From Rudaea sp. (GTDB taxonomy: Bacteria; Pseudomonadota; Gammaproteobacteria; Xanthomonadales; Rhodanobacteraceae): a stretch of 51,467 bases of DNA. This document shows, one piece after another, positions 26,666 to 36,878 of the stretch. The stretch covers positions 1-51,467 of the forward strand of contig JARLJU010000223.1 in NCBI GenBank assembly GCA_031291055.1, given 5' to 3'. Positions within the stretch are counted from its first letter, which is position 1. Each line of letters starts with the position of its first letter. The position numbers and the translations under genes are program-made. Under the pieces are notes generated by a model, which saw nothing but the letters and a program-made list of their open reading frames with translations, did not search any database and had not been told where the DNA came from.

Positions 26666-27855
26666 TATTTCAGCACCCCGAGTTTCTTTCCCACCTTTAC
26701 AAATGCCCCCACCGCCCGATCAATTTGCGCGCGCGAATGCGCCGCGCTCATCTGCGTGCGGATGCGCGCGTGGCCCTGCGGCACAACGGGGAAGAAGAAA
26801 CCGATAACGTAGATGCCTTCGTCGAGCAGGTCCTTGGCAAACTGCTGGGCGAGTTTGGCGTCGTACAGCATCACCGGTGCGATCGGGTGGGTGCCGGGGC
26901 GGATATCGAAGCCGGCGTCGGTCATGCGCTCGCGGAAATACAGGGCGTTGTCGTTGACCTTGTCGCGCAGCGCGGTGCTTGCGCTGAGCATCTGGAACAC
27001 CTTGATCGATGCGGCGACCAGCGGCGGCGGCAGGGTGTTCGAGAACAGGTAGGGGCGCGAGCGCTGGCGCAGCAGGTCTATGATTTCCTTGCGCCCGGTG
27101 GTAAAGCCGCCGGAGCCGCCGCCGAGTGCCTTGCCCAGGGTGGAAGTGAAAATATCCACTTTGTCCATTACGCCGTGCAGCTCGGCCGAGCCGCGTCCGG
27201 TCGGACCGACGAATCCGGTCGCGTGGGAATCGTCGACCATCAGCAGGGCGCCGTGTTTTTCCTTGAGGCTGACGATCTCGTCGAGCCTGGCGATGTAGCC
27301 GTCCATCGAGAACACGCCGTCGGTGGCGATCAGGCGCGTGCGCTTGCCCCTGGTTTCCTGCAGGTGCTTTTCGAGTTCGGCCATGTCGCCATTCGCATAA
27401 CGCCGGCGCTCGGCCTTGCACAGGCGGATGCCATCGATGATCGAGGCATGGTTGAGCGCGTCGGAAATCACCGCGTCCTGTTCGCCGAGGATCGTTTCGA
27501 ACAAGCCGCCATTGGCGTCGAAGCAACTGGTATACAAAATCGCATCGTCGGTACCGAAGAACTTCGATATCGTCGCTTCAAGCTGCTTGTGCAGATCCTG
27601 CGTGCCACAGATGAAGCGCACGCTCGCCAGCCCAAATCCATGCGTATCGAGTGCGTCCTTTGCCGCCTCGATGATCTCGGCGTTGTCGGCAAGTCCCAGA
27701 TAGTTGTTCGCGCAAAAATTCAGCACCTCGCGGCCGTCGGTTGTTCTGATCGAGGCGGATTGCGGCGTCGCGATGATGCGCTCGGTCTTGTACAGACCCT
27801 GTTCGCGGATCGAATCCAGTTCGGCGGCGAGGCGGTCGCGGGCGGCGTAGTCCAT
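26665..27855 (-). CDS. kbl: Glycine C-acetyltransferase (2-amino-3-ketobutyrate CoA ligase)
   Basis: 396 residues, matching E. coli Kbl. The PLP lysine is Lys242 in [27 protein letters not shown] and the C-terminal [20 protein letters not shown] are family hallmarks. It cleaves 2-amino-3-ketobutyrate with CoA to glycine and acetyl-CoA, the second step of threonine degradation after Tdh. The ATG at 27855 follows AGGA. It lies 36 bases after the unknown exported protein and is probably cotranscribed with tdh upstream. Confidence 0.96.
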   Translation of the reverse strand: MDYAARDRLAAELDSIREQGLYKTERIIATPQSASIRTTDGREVLNFCANNYLGLADNAEIIEAAKDALDTHGFGLASVRFICGTQDLHKQLEATISKFFGTDDAILYTSCFDANGGLFETILGEQDAVISDALNHASIIDGIRLCKAERRRYANGDMAELEKHLQETRGKRTRLIATDGVFSMDGYIARLDEIVSLKEKHGALLMVDDSHATGFVGPTGRGSAELHGVMDKVDIFTSTLGKALGGGSGGFTTGRKEIIDLLRQRSRPYLFSNTLPPPLVAASIKVFQMLSASTALRDKVNDNALYFRERMTDAGFDIRPGTHPIAPVMLYDAKLAQQFAKDLLDEGIYVIGFFFPVVPQGHARIRTQMSAAHSRAQIDRAVGAFVKVGKKLGVLK

Positions 27856-27891
27856 GACGGAATCCTGAAAAAGACAATGCGCCATTGTCCG

Positions 27892-29313
27892 CTATTCGTT
27901 CTTCGGCGCAAACCCGCCTTGCGTGTAGACTGGCGCGCCTTCATAGGGAGCGCGCAGCACCAGGCTCCAGCCGCGTTCGGTGAGTTTGCGCTGCGCCAGC
28001 ATCGATGCCTCGCCCCCGATCAGCGCGATCTTGTTCGCCGTCGCGAATTCCGGCCGGTCGAAAAAATCGCCGAGATCATGGCTCCAGGTCAGGTAGTCGA
28101 CGGGCATAGGCAGCAGCAATTTTCCGCTGGGCGTGCGCCAGACGATGGCAGCGCCGGCGACGATCAGCGTGCCGCCGACGGCATCGGCTTGCTGATCGAT
28201 CAGCTTGAGGGCATCGACCAGGTAGCGTGCCTCGACTTCGCCGCGGGTGGTTGCGCCGAGTTCGGCCAGTTCGTTGCAGCCGGCCTGCGGCTTGAGTTTT
28301 TCCAGCGCAGCGGCAAGCGCGGTGCGCGACGTGTCGTTGAAGCCGCCGCGGCGCAGGAACTGGCGCACGCCGAAATCGTCGCTGCAGAACCGCAGCAGGC
28401 GCGTGCGATTCACTTCGCGCAGTTGTTCCGGAGTCTTTTCCAGCACGTACTGGTTGAGTTTGCCGCTCCAGGAGATCACGTCGGCCGCGGTGCCCGCCAC
28501 TTCGCCGAGCGCCGCACCCGCGGAGAAATTTCCCCACACCGCGGCCCAGGCCAGCTCGTCGAGCTTGTCGTTGAGGATGGGATTGGTCGAATTCGGATCG
28601 ACGCCGAGTACCTTGGCCATGTCGTGCCTGGCGCTGCTGTACTTGAGATAACGCTTGGTTTCCCGTTCGGCTTCGCTGCCGGTGCGCGCGTACCAGGCGC
28701 GGCTTTTGCTCTCCGCTGCCGGTGGATCTTCGTCCGGCGGTGCCTCGCGTCCCGCCGTCATCGGGCCGGCCGGCGCGCGGTATGGATCGCCCTTGTTCTC
28801 GAATTCCTTCGACGAACGGTCCGCAACCGACTGCGCGCGGCCTGTCCACAAATCCCATTTTGCACTGAAGTAGCGGGCCACGCCCACGGGCAGGCCGACG
28901 ACGGTATCGACCGGATGCTCGACCACGTGCAGCACGGCCTCCCCCGTTTTCCTGCCACGTGCCGCCAGCGCGTGGGCGAATGCGCCGGTCTTGCTCGCCC
29001 GGTCGAGCGCTTCCAGCGCGGGAATTTCGCCGATGCGGATCGACAGCAGTTCGGCGCTGTCGGCGCTGAGCGGACCGAATTTCGTATCGATCAGGAAACG
29101 CGCCATGTAACCGCGCACTTGTACCTCCGGCACGACGCGGTAATTCGGGCCGGCCAACAGCGACGATTGCACCAGCATCGGCGCCTGCAAATACGGTTCA
29201 GCCTCGTAGGCACAGTCGCGCGCGCAGGCGAGCGGCGGCGCGCGCGCCACTTCGGCGCTGCGGCAGACGCTGGCGCCAAAGGCAAAAACCAGTGCTGGCA
29301 AAACGGATTTCAT
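27892..29313 (-). CDS. Exported protein of unknown function between tdh and kbl
   Basis: 473 residues, starting MKSVLPALVFAFGASVCRSA (signal peptide). Six or so cysteines (LACARDCAYEAE near the N-terminus, RFCSDDFG and QAGCNEL later) suit an oxidising periplasm. A central glycine/alanine-rich, mildly hydrophobic stretch (WGNFSAGAALGEVAGTAADV) and a C-terminal LTWSHDLGDFFDRPEF stand out. I do not recognise a family. It lies 53 bases after tdh and 36 before kbl, so it is probably transcribed with them, which is unusual for the threonine pathway. Its start has only a weak ribosome binding site. Confidence 0.78.
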   Translation of the reverse strand: MKSVLPALVFAFGASVCRSAEVARAPPLACARDCAYEAEPYLQAPMLVQSSLLAGPNYRVVPEVQVRGYMARFLIDTKFGPLSADSAELLSIRIGEIPALEALDRASKTGAFAHALAARGRKTGEAVLHVVEHPVDTVVGLPVGVARYFSAKWDLWTGRAQSVADRSSKEFENKGDPYRAPAGPMTAGREAPPDEDPPAAESKSRAWYARTGSEAERETKRYLKYSSARHDMAKVLGVDPNSTNPILNDKLDELAWAAVWGNFSAGAALGEVAGTAADVISWSGKLNQYVLEKTPEQLREVNRTRLLRFCSDDFGVRQFLRRGGFNDTSRTALAAALEKLKPQAGCNELAELGATTRGEVEARYLVDALKLIDQQADAVGGTLIVAGAAIVWRTPSGKLLLPMPVDYLTWSHDLGDFFDRPEFATANKIALIGGEASMLAQRKLTERGWSLVLRAPYEGAPVYTQGGFAPKNE

Positions 29314-29366
29314 CCCGGCAATCTGCCGGATCGGGTTGCAATTGAGACTGAACGCGGCGCGTGCGC

Positions 29367-30401
29367 TCAGTTCCAGGAGCACACCACCTTGCCGCAATTG
29401 CCGGCTTCCATCAGGTCGAAACCTTTCTGGAAATCGTCGATGTGGATCTGATGCGTAAGCACTTTGCCGAGCGGAAAGCCAGTGAGTACCATTTGCGTCA
29501 TTTTATACCAGGTCTCGTACATGCGCCGGCCGTAGATGCCCTGCACGGTCAGGCCCTTGAAGATGATCCGGTCCCAGTCGATGCCCGCGCCTTTCGGCAG
29601 CAGCCCCAGCAGCGCGACCTTGCCGCCGTGGTACATGCAGTCGAGCATGTCGTTGAACGCGCGCGGATTGCCGGACATTTCCAGGCCGACGTCGAAGCCT
29701 TCCATGTGCAGGTCCTTGACCACTTCCTTGAGCGATTGCTTGGAAACGTTCACCACGCGCGTGGCGCCCATGTCGGCGGCCAGTTTCAACCGGTAGTCGT
29801 TGACATCGGTGACCACGACGTTGCGTGCGCCCACGTGCTTGGCGATGCCGGCGGCGATGATGCCGATCGGGCCGGCGCCGGTGATCAGTACGTCCTCGCC
29901 GATCAGATCGAATTCCAGTGCGCAATGCGCGGCATTGCCGTACGGATCGAAGAACGCGGCCAGTTCGGAAGGGATCTGGTCCGGAATCGGCCACAGGTTG
30001 GACGCAGGCATCGAGATGTATTCGGCAAACGCGCCATTGCGGTTCACACCGATGCCGACTGTGTACGGGCACAGGTGCTGCTTGCCGGCGCGGCAGTTGC
30101 GGCAGACGCCGCAGACGATATGGCCTTCGGCGGAAACGCGCTGGCCGACCGTGTAACCGCGCACGCCGGGACCCATGTCGACGATGCGGCCGACGAATTC
30201 GTGGCCGATGACCAAGCCCGGCTTGATCACGCGCTGCGACCACTCGTCCCATTTGTAGATATGCAAATCGGTGCCGCAGATCGCGGTCTTTTCGAGCTTG
30301 ACCAGCACATCGTTGGGTCCGATCTCGGGCAGCGGTACCTGCTCCATCCAGATGCCCTTGGCGGCCTCGCGCTTGACCAGTGCTTTCATCGTGCTTTGCA
30401 T
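29367..30401 (-). CDS. tdh: L-threonine 3-dehydrogenase
   Basis: 344 residues. It is a zinc medium-chain dehydrogenase: catalytic Cys42 in ICGTDLHIY and His67 in GHEFVG, structural zinc cysteines 97, 100, 103 and 111, and the NAD site [17 protein letters not shown]. It oxidises L-threonine to 2-amino-3-ketobutyrate, the substrate of Kbl. I chose the ATG at 30401 (MQSTMKAL), eight bases after [13 protein letters not shown] at 30389 is the alternative. It is the first gene of the probable tdh-unknown-kbl operon. Confidence 0.95.
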   Translation of the reverse strand: MQSTMKALVKREAAKGIWMEQVPLPEIGPNDVLVKLEKTAICGTDLHIYKWDEWSQRVIKPGLVIGHEFVGRIVDMGPGVRGYTVGQRVSAEGHIVCGVCRNCRAGKQHLCPYTVGIGVNRNGAFAEYISMPASNLWPIPDQIPSELAAFFDPYGNAAHCALEFDLIGEDVLITGAGPIGIIAAGIAKHVGARNVVVTDVNDYRLKLAADMGATRVVNVSKQSLKEVVKDLHMEGFDVGLEMSGNPRAFNDMLDCMYHGGKVALLGLLPKGAGIDWDRIIFKGLTVQGIYGRRMYETWYKMTQMVLTGFPLGKVLTHQIHIDDFQKGFDLMEAGNCGKVVCSWN

Positions 30402-30445
30402 CGAAAAATCCTTGACTCGACCGCCGGTGCGGATTCCAGCATTCA

Positions 30446-30451
30446 ATTATA
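30446..30451 (-). promoter_or_regulatory. Candidate -10 element (TATAAT) for tdh
   Basis: Read on the minus strand, TATAAT lies about 45 bases before the tdh start. No good -35 sits at the right distance. The plus strand carries TACAAT at 30475-30480, seven bases before the miaA ATG, so the gap seems to hold two divergent promoters. Confidence 0.35.
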
Positions 30452-30486
30452 AGCTCCGCGGCGTCCGCACGTCTTACAATCGCGCC

Positions 30487-31449
30487 ATGTCCGATTGCGT
30501 CATGTCCTGTACCGACCAGCGTCCGCCCGCGATTTTCCTGATGGGACCGACCGCCTCGGGCAAGACAGCGCTGGCATTGCGTCTGGCGGACCAATTCCCC
30601 GTCGATCTGATCAGCGTCGACTCGGCCCTGGTGTACCGCGGCATGGACATCGGCGCGGCCAAACCCGACGCCGCGACACTGGGGCGGTATCCGCACCGCT
30701 TGATCGATATCCGCGATCCGGCGCAGCCCTACTCGGCGGCCGAGTTCCGCAATGACGCGTTGCGCGAAATGGCCGCGATCGCTGGCGCCGGGCGGGTTCC
30801 GCTGCTGGTCGGCGGCACGGGCCTGTATTTCCGCGCGTTGCAGTATGGTCTTTCTGATTTGCCCGAGGCCGATCGTGCTTTGCGCGCCAGTCTGGCGGAC
30901 GAGGCGCGCGCCGTTGGTTGGCCGGTTTTGCATTCGCGCCTGCACGAGCTCGATCCGACGGCTGCGCTGCGCATCCGTCCGAATGACGCCCAACGCATCC
31001 AGCGCGCCCTGGAAGTGATCGCGCTCAGCGGCCGGGCGTTGTCCGTGCAGCAGGGGGCTCCGGCGCAGCGATTCGGTTATCGCATTCTCAAGCTGGCCCT
31101 GGTTCCGGCGGATCGCGCGGCCCTGCATGCGCGCATCGCCACGCGGTTCGATGCAATGCTGGCGCAAGGTTTTCTCGATGAGGTGCAGCGCCTGCGCCTG
31201 CGTGGCGACCTGCATGCGGATCTGCCGGCGGTGCGGGCAGTCGGATACCGTCAGGTCTGGCGACAAATGGATGGCGAGTTCGAGGCGCGCGAATTGCGCG
31301 ATCGCGCCATCTTCGCCACGCGCCAGCTGGCCAAACGCCAGCTTACCTGGCTGCGCGCCGAGCTCGACGCGCGCTGGCTGGACCCCCTGGACGACCGTCA
31401 CGCTGGCAGCGCGGAATCCGCTGTATGCGACTTTCTTGCCCGGCCATGA
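30487..31449 (+). CDS. miaA: tRNA dimethylallyltransferase
   Basis: 320 residues. P-loop [12 protein letters not shown], the [21 protein letters not shown] segment, [11 protein letters not shown], and the C-terminal [12 protein letters not shown] all match MiaA. It transfers a dimethylallyl group to A37 of tRNAs reading UNN codons. The ATG at 30487 lies right after a TACAAT box (30475-30480), so its transcript may be leaderless. It precedes hfq as in E. coli. Confidence 0.95.
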   Translation: MSDCVMSCTDQRPPAIFLMGPTASGKTALALRLADQFPVDLISVDSALVYRGMDIGAAKPDAATLGRYPHRLIDIRDPAQPYSAAEFRNDALREMAAIAGAGRVPLLVGGTGLYFRALQYGLSDLPEADRALRASLADEARAVGWPVLHSRLHELDPTAALRIRPNDAQRIQRALEVIALSGRALSVQQGAPAQRFGYRILKLALVPADRAALHARIATRFDAMLAQGFLDEVQRLRLRGDLHADLPAVRAVGYRQVWRQMDGEFEARELRDRAIFATRQLAKRQLTWLRAELDARWLDPLDDRHAGSAESAVCDFLARP

Positions 31450-31459
31450 TCGAAATATT

Positions 31460-31487
31460 TTGAAACAGCGCAAAAAACGGTTAGTAT
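31460..31487 (+). promoter_or_regulatory. Candidate promoter for hfq
   Basis: TTGAAA (31460-31465) and TAGTAT (31482-31487) are 16 bases apart just after the miaA stop. The -10 overlaps a small palindrome, GTATT-TC-AATAC. The score is moderate only. Confidence 0.35.
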
Positions 31488-31507
31488 TTCAATACCTTGA
31501 ACCGGCA

Positions 31508-31549
31508 CGCGGCAGGCCATATCTGACTTGATGGCTGCGCGGCTTTTTT
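31508..31549 (+). terminator. Terminator- or attenuator-like hairpin in the miaA-hfq gap
   Basis: CGCGgCAGgCCAT and ATGGCTGCGCG form an 11-pair stem with two bulged G residues and a ten-base loop, followed by CTTTTTTC. A further ACCGGC/GCCGGT pair embraces the whole. It may end miaA transcripts or attenuate hfq; hfq starts at 31588. Confidence 0.4.
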
Positions 31550-31587
31550 CGCCGGTTCGCCGCTACATAGTCACCAGGAGTATAAAA

Positions 31588-31863
31588 ATGTCAAAAGGCC
31601 AATCCTTGCAGGATCCGTTTCTGAACGCCCTGCGCCGCGAGCGTATCCCGGTTTCGATTTATCTGGTCAATGGCATCAAGTTGCAGGGTACGGTCGAATC
31701 CTTCGACCAGTTCGTGGTGCTGCTGCGCAACACGGTCAGTCAGATGGTATACAAACACGCAATTTCCACAATTGTGCCGAGCCGCAACGTACGTGTCACG
31801 GGCGAGAACGGCCATGCCGACACCGCCGCGCATACCGAACCGGCAGAAAGCCAGGGTGTGTGA
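31588..31863 (+). CDS. hfq: RNA-binding protein Hfq
   Basis: 91 residues. The Sm core is complete: [27 protein letters not shown] (Sm1) and the [14 protein letters not shown] block with the YKHA motif (Sm2). The short C-terminal tail is rich in His, Ala and Glu. The hexamer chaperones small RNA-mRNA pairing. The ATG at 31588 follows AGGAG. It sits between miaA and hflX as in most gammaproteobacteria, with a structured leader that could control it. Confidence 0.97.
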   Translation: MSKGQSLQDPFLNALRRERIPVSIYLVNGIKLQGTVESFDQFVVLLRNTVSQMVYKHAISTIVPSRNVRVTGENGHADTAAHTEPAESQGV

Positions 31864-31872
31864 ATAGAGCGC

Positions 31873-33243
31873 GTGGCCCTGTTCGAACGCTCACGCAAGG
31901 GTGAACGCGCGCTGCTGCTGCAGCCGCACCGGGTTGGCACGAACGATCCCGACGTTCTCGCCGAGTTTGGGGAGCTGGCGCGTTCGGCAGGCGCCACTGT
32001 GGTCGGCGTGCTCGGAGCCCGCATCGAACGGCCCAACCCGAAATATTTCGTCGGCAGTGGCAAGGCCGAGGAATTGAAGGAGCAGAAACAGGTGCTCGAC
32101 GCCGATCTGATCCTGGTCAACCATGCGTTGAGTCCGGTGCAGGAACGCAACCTGGAACAACTGACCGAGTGCCGCGTGGTCGATCGTACGGGACTTATCC
32201 TGGATATCTTCGCCCAGCGTGCGCGCTCGCATGAAGGCAAGCTGCAGGTCGAACTGGCGCAGCTCAAGCACATGGCCACGCGTCTGGTGCGCGGCTGGAC
32301 GCATCTGGAGCGCCAGCGCGGCGGTGCGATCGGCCTGCGCGGTCCCGGCGAGACCCAGCTGGAACTGGATCGCCGCCTGCTGGCCGGGCGGGTCAAGCAG
32401 TTGACCGCGCGCCTGAAGAAAGTGGATGTCCAACGCGCCACCGCGCGGCGTGCGCGCGAGCGCAACGCGCTGCCGCTGGTGTCTCTGGTCGGCTACACCA
32501 ATGCCGGCAAATCCACGCTGTTCAATGCGCTGACCGACGCCACGGTGTACGTGGCCGACCAGTTGTTCGCCACGCTTGACCCCACCCTTCGGCGCCTCAA
32601 TGGTCTCAATAGCGGACCGCTGGTGCTGGCCGACACGGTCGGTTTCATCCGCGACCTGCCGCATGATCTGGTCGCTGCCTTCAAGTCGACCCTGGCTGAA
32701 ACCCGAGACGCAGATCTGCTCCTGCACGTTGTCGATGCCGCCGACCCGGAACATGACCAGCGCATCGCCGAAGTGCAGCGCGTGCTCGAAGAGATAGGCG
32801 CACAGGATGTGCCGCAGATCCTGGTATTCAACAAGCTCGACAAGCTCAATGCGGCCAGCGCAGGCGAAGATGCCACGGCCCGCGCACCGCGCCTGGAAAC
32901 GGTCGATGGCGGTCGCACGCCGCGCGTATGGCTGTCGGCAGCGACAGGCGAAGGCCTGGATCTGCTGCGCCAGAGCCTGGCGCAAACCCTGCAGCACGAC
33001 CGCGTGCATTGCTGGCTGCATGTGCCGGATGCCGAGGGACGCCTGCGCGCGCGCCTGTTCGAGCAGGGCATGGTCGCCAGCGAACGACCGGCCGAGCGCG
33101 GCTGGGAACTGGAAATCGACGCGCCGCGAGCCCTGCTCGAGCCGTTGTTCGGTCTGCCGGAAGGCGTCGGCGCGTGGCTCAAGGCAACTTTACTTGCCGC
33201 TGCCGACCCAGCTACCTACAATCCTCAAGCAACCCTGAACTGA
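31873..33243 (+). CDS. hflX: Ribosome-associated GTPase HflX
   Basis: 456 residues. The N-terminal HflX domain has YFVGSGKAEEL and HALSPVQERNLEQ, then RRGGAIGLRGPGETQLE-type sequence. The G domain follows with GYTNAGKST (G1), ADTVGFIRDLPHDLV (G3) and FNKLDKL (G4). It rescues stalled ribosomes by splitting them. The start is a GTG at 31873, ten bases after the hfq stop, with only a weak ribosome binding site, so translation is probably coupled. Confidence 0.95.
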   Translation: MALFERSRKGERALLLQPHRVGTNDPDVLAEFGELARSAGATVVGVLGARIERPNPKYFVGSGKAEELKEQKQVLDADLILVNHALSPVQERNLEQLTECRVVDRTGLILDIFAQRARSHEGKLQVELAQLKHMATRLVRGWTHLERQRGGAIGLRGPGETQLELDRRLLAGRVKQLTARLKKVDVQRATARRARERNALPLVSLVGYTNAGKSTLFNALTDATVYVADQLFATLDPTLRRLNGLNSGPLVLADTVGFIRDLPHDLVAAFKSTLAETRDADLLLHVVDAADPEHDQRIAEVQRVLEEIGAQDVPQILVFNKLDKLNAASAGEDATARAPRLETVDGGRTPRVWLSAATGEGLDLLRQSLAQTLQHDRVHCWLHVPDAEGRLRARLFEQGMVASERPAERGWELEIDAPRALLEPLFGLPEGVGAWLKATLLAAADPATYNPQATLN

Positions 33244-33330
33244 ATCGATCGGCGGTTGCAGAATGTGCAACTCGCCGCGGCCGGACTGCGTCCGCAATGG
33301 ACGCGCCCGCTCGGCAAGATGGAGACGAAG

Positions 33331-34404
33331 ATGGCCTGGAACGAACCCGGTGGCGGCAAACGCGACCCGTGGCAAGGCAAGAAACAGCCGCCCGACATGG
33401 AAGACATGCTGCGGCGCCTGCGTGACGGCGTGACGCGCCTGTTCGGCGGCGGCGGACCGGCTGGATCGGGCCGCATCGCACTGATCGTGCTGGCGGTCGT
33501 CATCGCGTGGATTGCACTCGGCAGCTGGACCGTGATCGATGCGCGCCAGATCGGCGTGGTGCTGCGCTTCGGTCAGTTCGACCGGGTCATGAACAGCGGC
33601 TTGAATCTGAAATGGCCGGCGCCGATCGAACGGGTAATCCTGGTCGATGCAACCAATGTGCGTTCGATTTCCGATGAAGTGCGCATGCTGACCAAGGACG
33701 AGAACATCGTCGCCGTGAGCTTCAATGTGCAGTATCAGGTCACCGACGCCAAGGAATACCTGTTCGCCGCGGCACAGCCGGATGAAACCCTGAAACAGGC
33801 GGCCGAGAGCGCGGTGCGCCAGGTCATGGGCCGCAGCGAAATGGACACGATTCTTTCCGGACACGGTTCCGAGGTCGTCGGCGAGACAAAAAAACTCCTG
33901 CAGCAGACGCTGGATTCGTATGGCGTGGGCATGGTCGTCACCGAAATCAATTTCCAGCGCATCCTGCCGCCGGAAGAGGTCAAGAAAGCCTTCGACGACG
34001 CCAACAACGCCGGCAACAACCAGAAGCAGATGATCAACGAGGCACAGGCCTATGCCGCCCAGGTCGTGCCGGTCGCGCGCGGCGAGGCCGCACGCATCCG
34101 TGCGGAAGCCGAAGGCTACAAGGCCGCGCACATCGCCGCGGCCACCGGACAGACCCAGCGTTTCAACCTCATCGAAGGGCAATACAAGCTGGCGCCGGAC
34201 GTCACCCGCAAGCGTCTGTACATCGAGACGATGCAGGATGTGCTCAGCGCCACCACCAAGGTGGTCGACCAGAGCAACGGCAAGAGCATGCTTTATCTGC
34301 CGCTGGACAAGTTCAAGACCGAGAGTGCGGCAGCGGCAGCGGCTTCTGCAGCCGCGGCTGCGTCCACTGAAGACCGCAATGCCAATCGTGGAGGTGGCCA
34401 ATGA
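33331..34404 (+). CDS. hflK: FtsH protease modulator subunit HflK
   Basis: 357 residues. A glycine-rich N-terminus (MAWNEPGGGKRDPW), one membrane helix (IALIVLAVVIAWIALGSW), then the SPFH domain with LRFGQFDRVMNSGLNLKWPAPIE and VVTEINFQRILPPEEV. The C-terminus is alanine-rich. With HflC it forms the periplasm-facing complex that restrains FtsH. The ATG at 33331 follows GGAGA; it overlaps hflC by four bases. Confidence 0.96.
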   Translation: MAWNEPGGGKRDPWQGKKQPPDMEDMLRRLRDGVTRLFGGGGPAGSGRIALIVLAVVIAWIALGSWTVIDARQIGVVLRFGQFDRVMNSGLNLKWPAPIERVILVDATNVRSISDEVRMLTKDENIVAVSFNVQYQVTDAKEYLFAAAQPDETLKQAAESAVRQVMGRSEMDTILSGHGSEVVGETKKLLQQTLDSYGVGMVVTEINFQRILPPEEVKKAFDDANNAGNNQKQMINEAQAYAAQVVPVARGEAARIRAEAEGYKAAHIAAATGQTQRFNLIEGQYKLAPDVTRKRLYIETMQDVLSATTKVVDQSNGKSMLYLPLDKFKTESAAAAAASAAAAASTEDRNANRGGGQ

Positions 34405-35294
34405 AACTTCTGCCGCCCATCCTCGCCTTGCTGCTGGTCCTGCTGGTATCCAGCAGCGCCTTTGTCGTGCGCGAAGGCCAGAGTGCGCTGTTGCTGCAGT
34501 TCGGCCGCATCGAGGGCACCGAAAGCGCCGGCGGTTCGGATTACCGGCCCGGCCTGCATTTCAAATTGCCGCTGGTTCAGGAGGTCGTGCGCTACGATCG
34601 CCGCATCCTCAATCTCGAAGCGCAGCCGGAGCGCTATTTCACTTCCGAGAAGAAAGCGGTCAATGTCGATTTCTACGTCAAGTGGCAGATCGAAAATCCC
34701 GCGAGCTATTACCGCTCGTTCGGTGTCGATGAATTGCAGTCGCTGGCAAGCCAGCGGCTGGCGCCGATCATCAAGGATGCGCTGCGGTTTGAATTCAACG
34801 CTCGCTCGCTGAACGAACTGATCGCCAGCGCGCGTTCGGACATCACCGAGCATGTGCTGGATCAGGCCAACAAGGCATCACAGGGGACGCTCGGCATCCG
34901 CATCGTCGACGTACGCATCAAGCGCATCGAATTTCCCGACGAGGTCGTCGAGTCCGTATACAAGCGCATGAGTGCCGAACGCAGCAAGCTGGCGAACGAA
35001 CAACGCTCCAGCGGCAGCGAGGAAGCCGCGAAGATACGCGCCGACGCCGACCGCCAGGTGCAGGTGATCAAGGCCGAAGCCGAACGCGATGCGCAGCAGG
35101 CGCGCGGCGAAGGTGATGCGAAGGCATCGGAAATCTATGCCGCCGCCTATGGCAAGGACCCCGACTTCTACGCCTTTTACCGCAGTCTGGAAGCCTATCG
35201 CGAGGCATTCCGCAGCGGCGGCGTGCTGGTGCTGGATCCGAAATCCGAATTCATGCGCTATTTCGACGCGAGCAAGACCGAAGCCAAGCCCTGA
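34401..35294 (+). CDS. hflC: FtsH protease modulator subunit HflC
   Basis: 297 residues. An N-terminal membrane anchor (LPPILALLLVLLVSSSAFVV) is followed by the SPFH domain, with REGQSALLLQFGRI, PGLHFKLPLVQEVVRYDRRI and GIRIVDVRIKRIEFPDEV. The late AFYRSLEAYREAF and VLDPKSEFMRYF are HflC hallmarks. It is the partner of HflK; the ATGA overlap implies coupled translation and balanced amounts. Confidence 0.96.
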   Translation: MKLLPPILALLLVLLVSSSAFVVREGQSALLLQFGRIEGTESAGGSDYRPGLHFKLPLVQEVVRYDRRILNLEAQPERYFTSEKKAVNVDFYVKWQIENPASYYRSFGVDELQSLASQRLAPIIKDALRFEFNARSLNELIASARSDITEHVLDQANKASQGTLGIRIVDVRIKRIEFPDEVVESVYKRMSAERSKLANEQRSSGSEEAAKIRADADRQVQVIKAEAERDAQQARGEGDAKASEIYAAAYGKDPDFYAFYRSLEAYREAFRSGGVLVLDPKSEFMRYFDASKTEAKP

Positions 35295-35301
35295 GCGCGA
35301 G

Positions 35302-35487
35302 ATGACGCATGAATTCACCGCCGCGCTTTGTCTGGTCCTGGTGCTGGAAGGCCTTTTCCTGTTCGCCGCGCCGCAAGTATGGCAGCGCATGGCCGAACAG
35401 ATGCGCCAGCTTGAACCGCGGCAGTTGCGCGTGGTCGGCGGTGTGATGATGGCGGCGGGCCTGCTGGCGTTGAAGCTGGTGAATTGA
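35302..35487 (+). CDS. DUF2065 small membrane protein (YjeT family)
   Basis: 61 residues with two hydrophobic helices: AALCLVLVLEGLFLFAAP and VVGGVMMAAGLLALKL. It is the family that lies between hflC and purA in E. coli and relatives. The ATG at 35302 is seven bases after the hflC stop. Function unknown. Confidence 0.9.
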   Translation: MTHEFTAALCLVLVLEGLFLFAAPQVWQRMAEQMRQLEPRQLRVVGGVMMAAGLLALKLVN

Positions 35488-36807
<1,320 letters not shown>

Positions 36808-36878
36808 TTGCGGCGTGGCCGCGTGGCGATCACGCAGGGCGTGCCCGATTTGTTGGTTCAATCTGCAAGGTGATGTCC

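Noticed and set aside
26593..29451. 952-residue open frame opposite kbl and the unknown exported gene
   Set aside because: Antisense shadow of well-supported minus-strand genes, with no recognisable domain.
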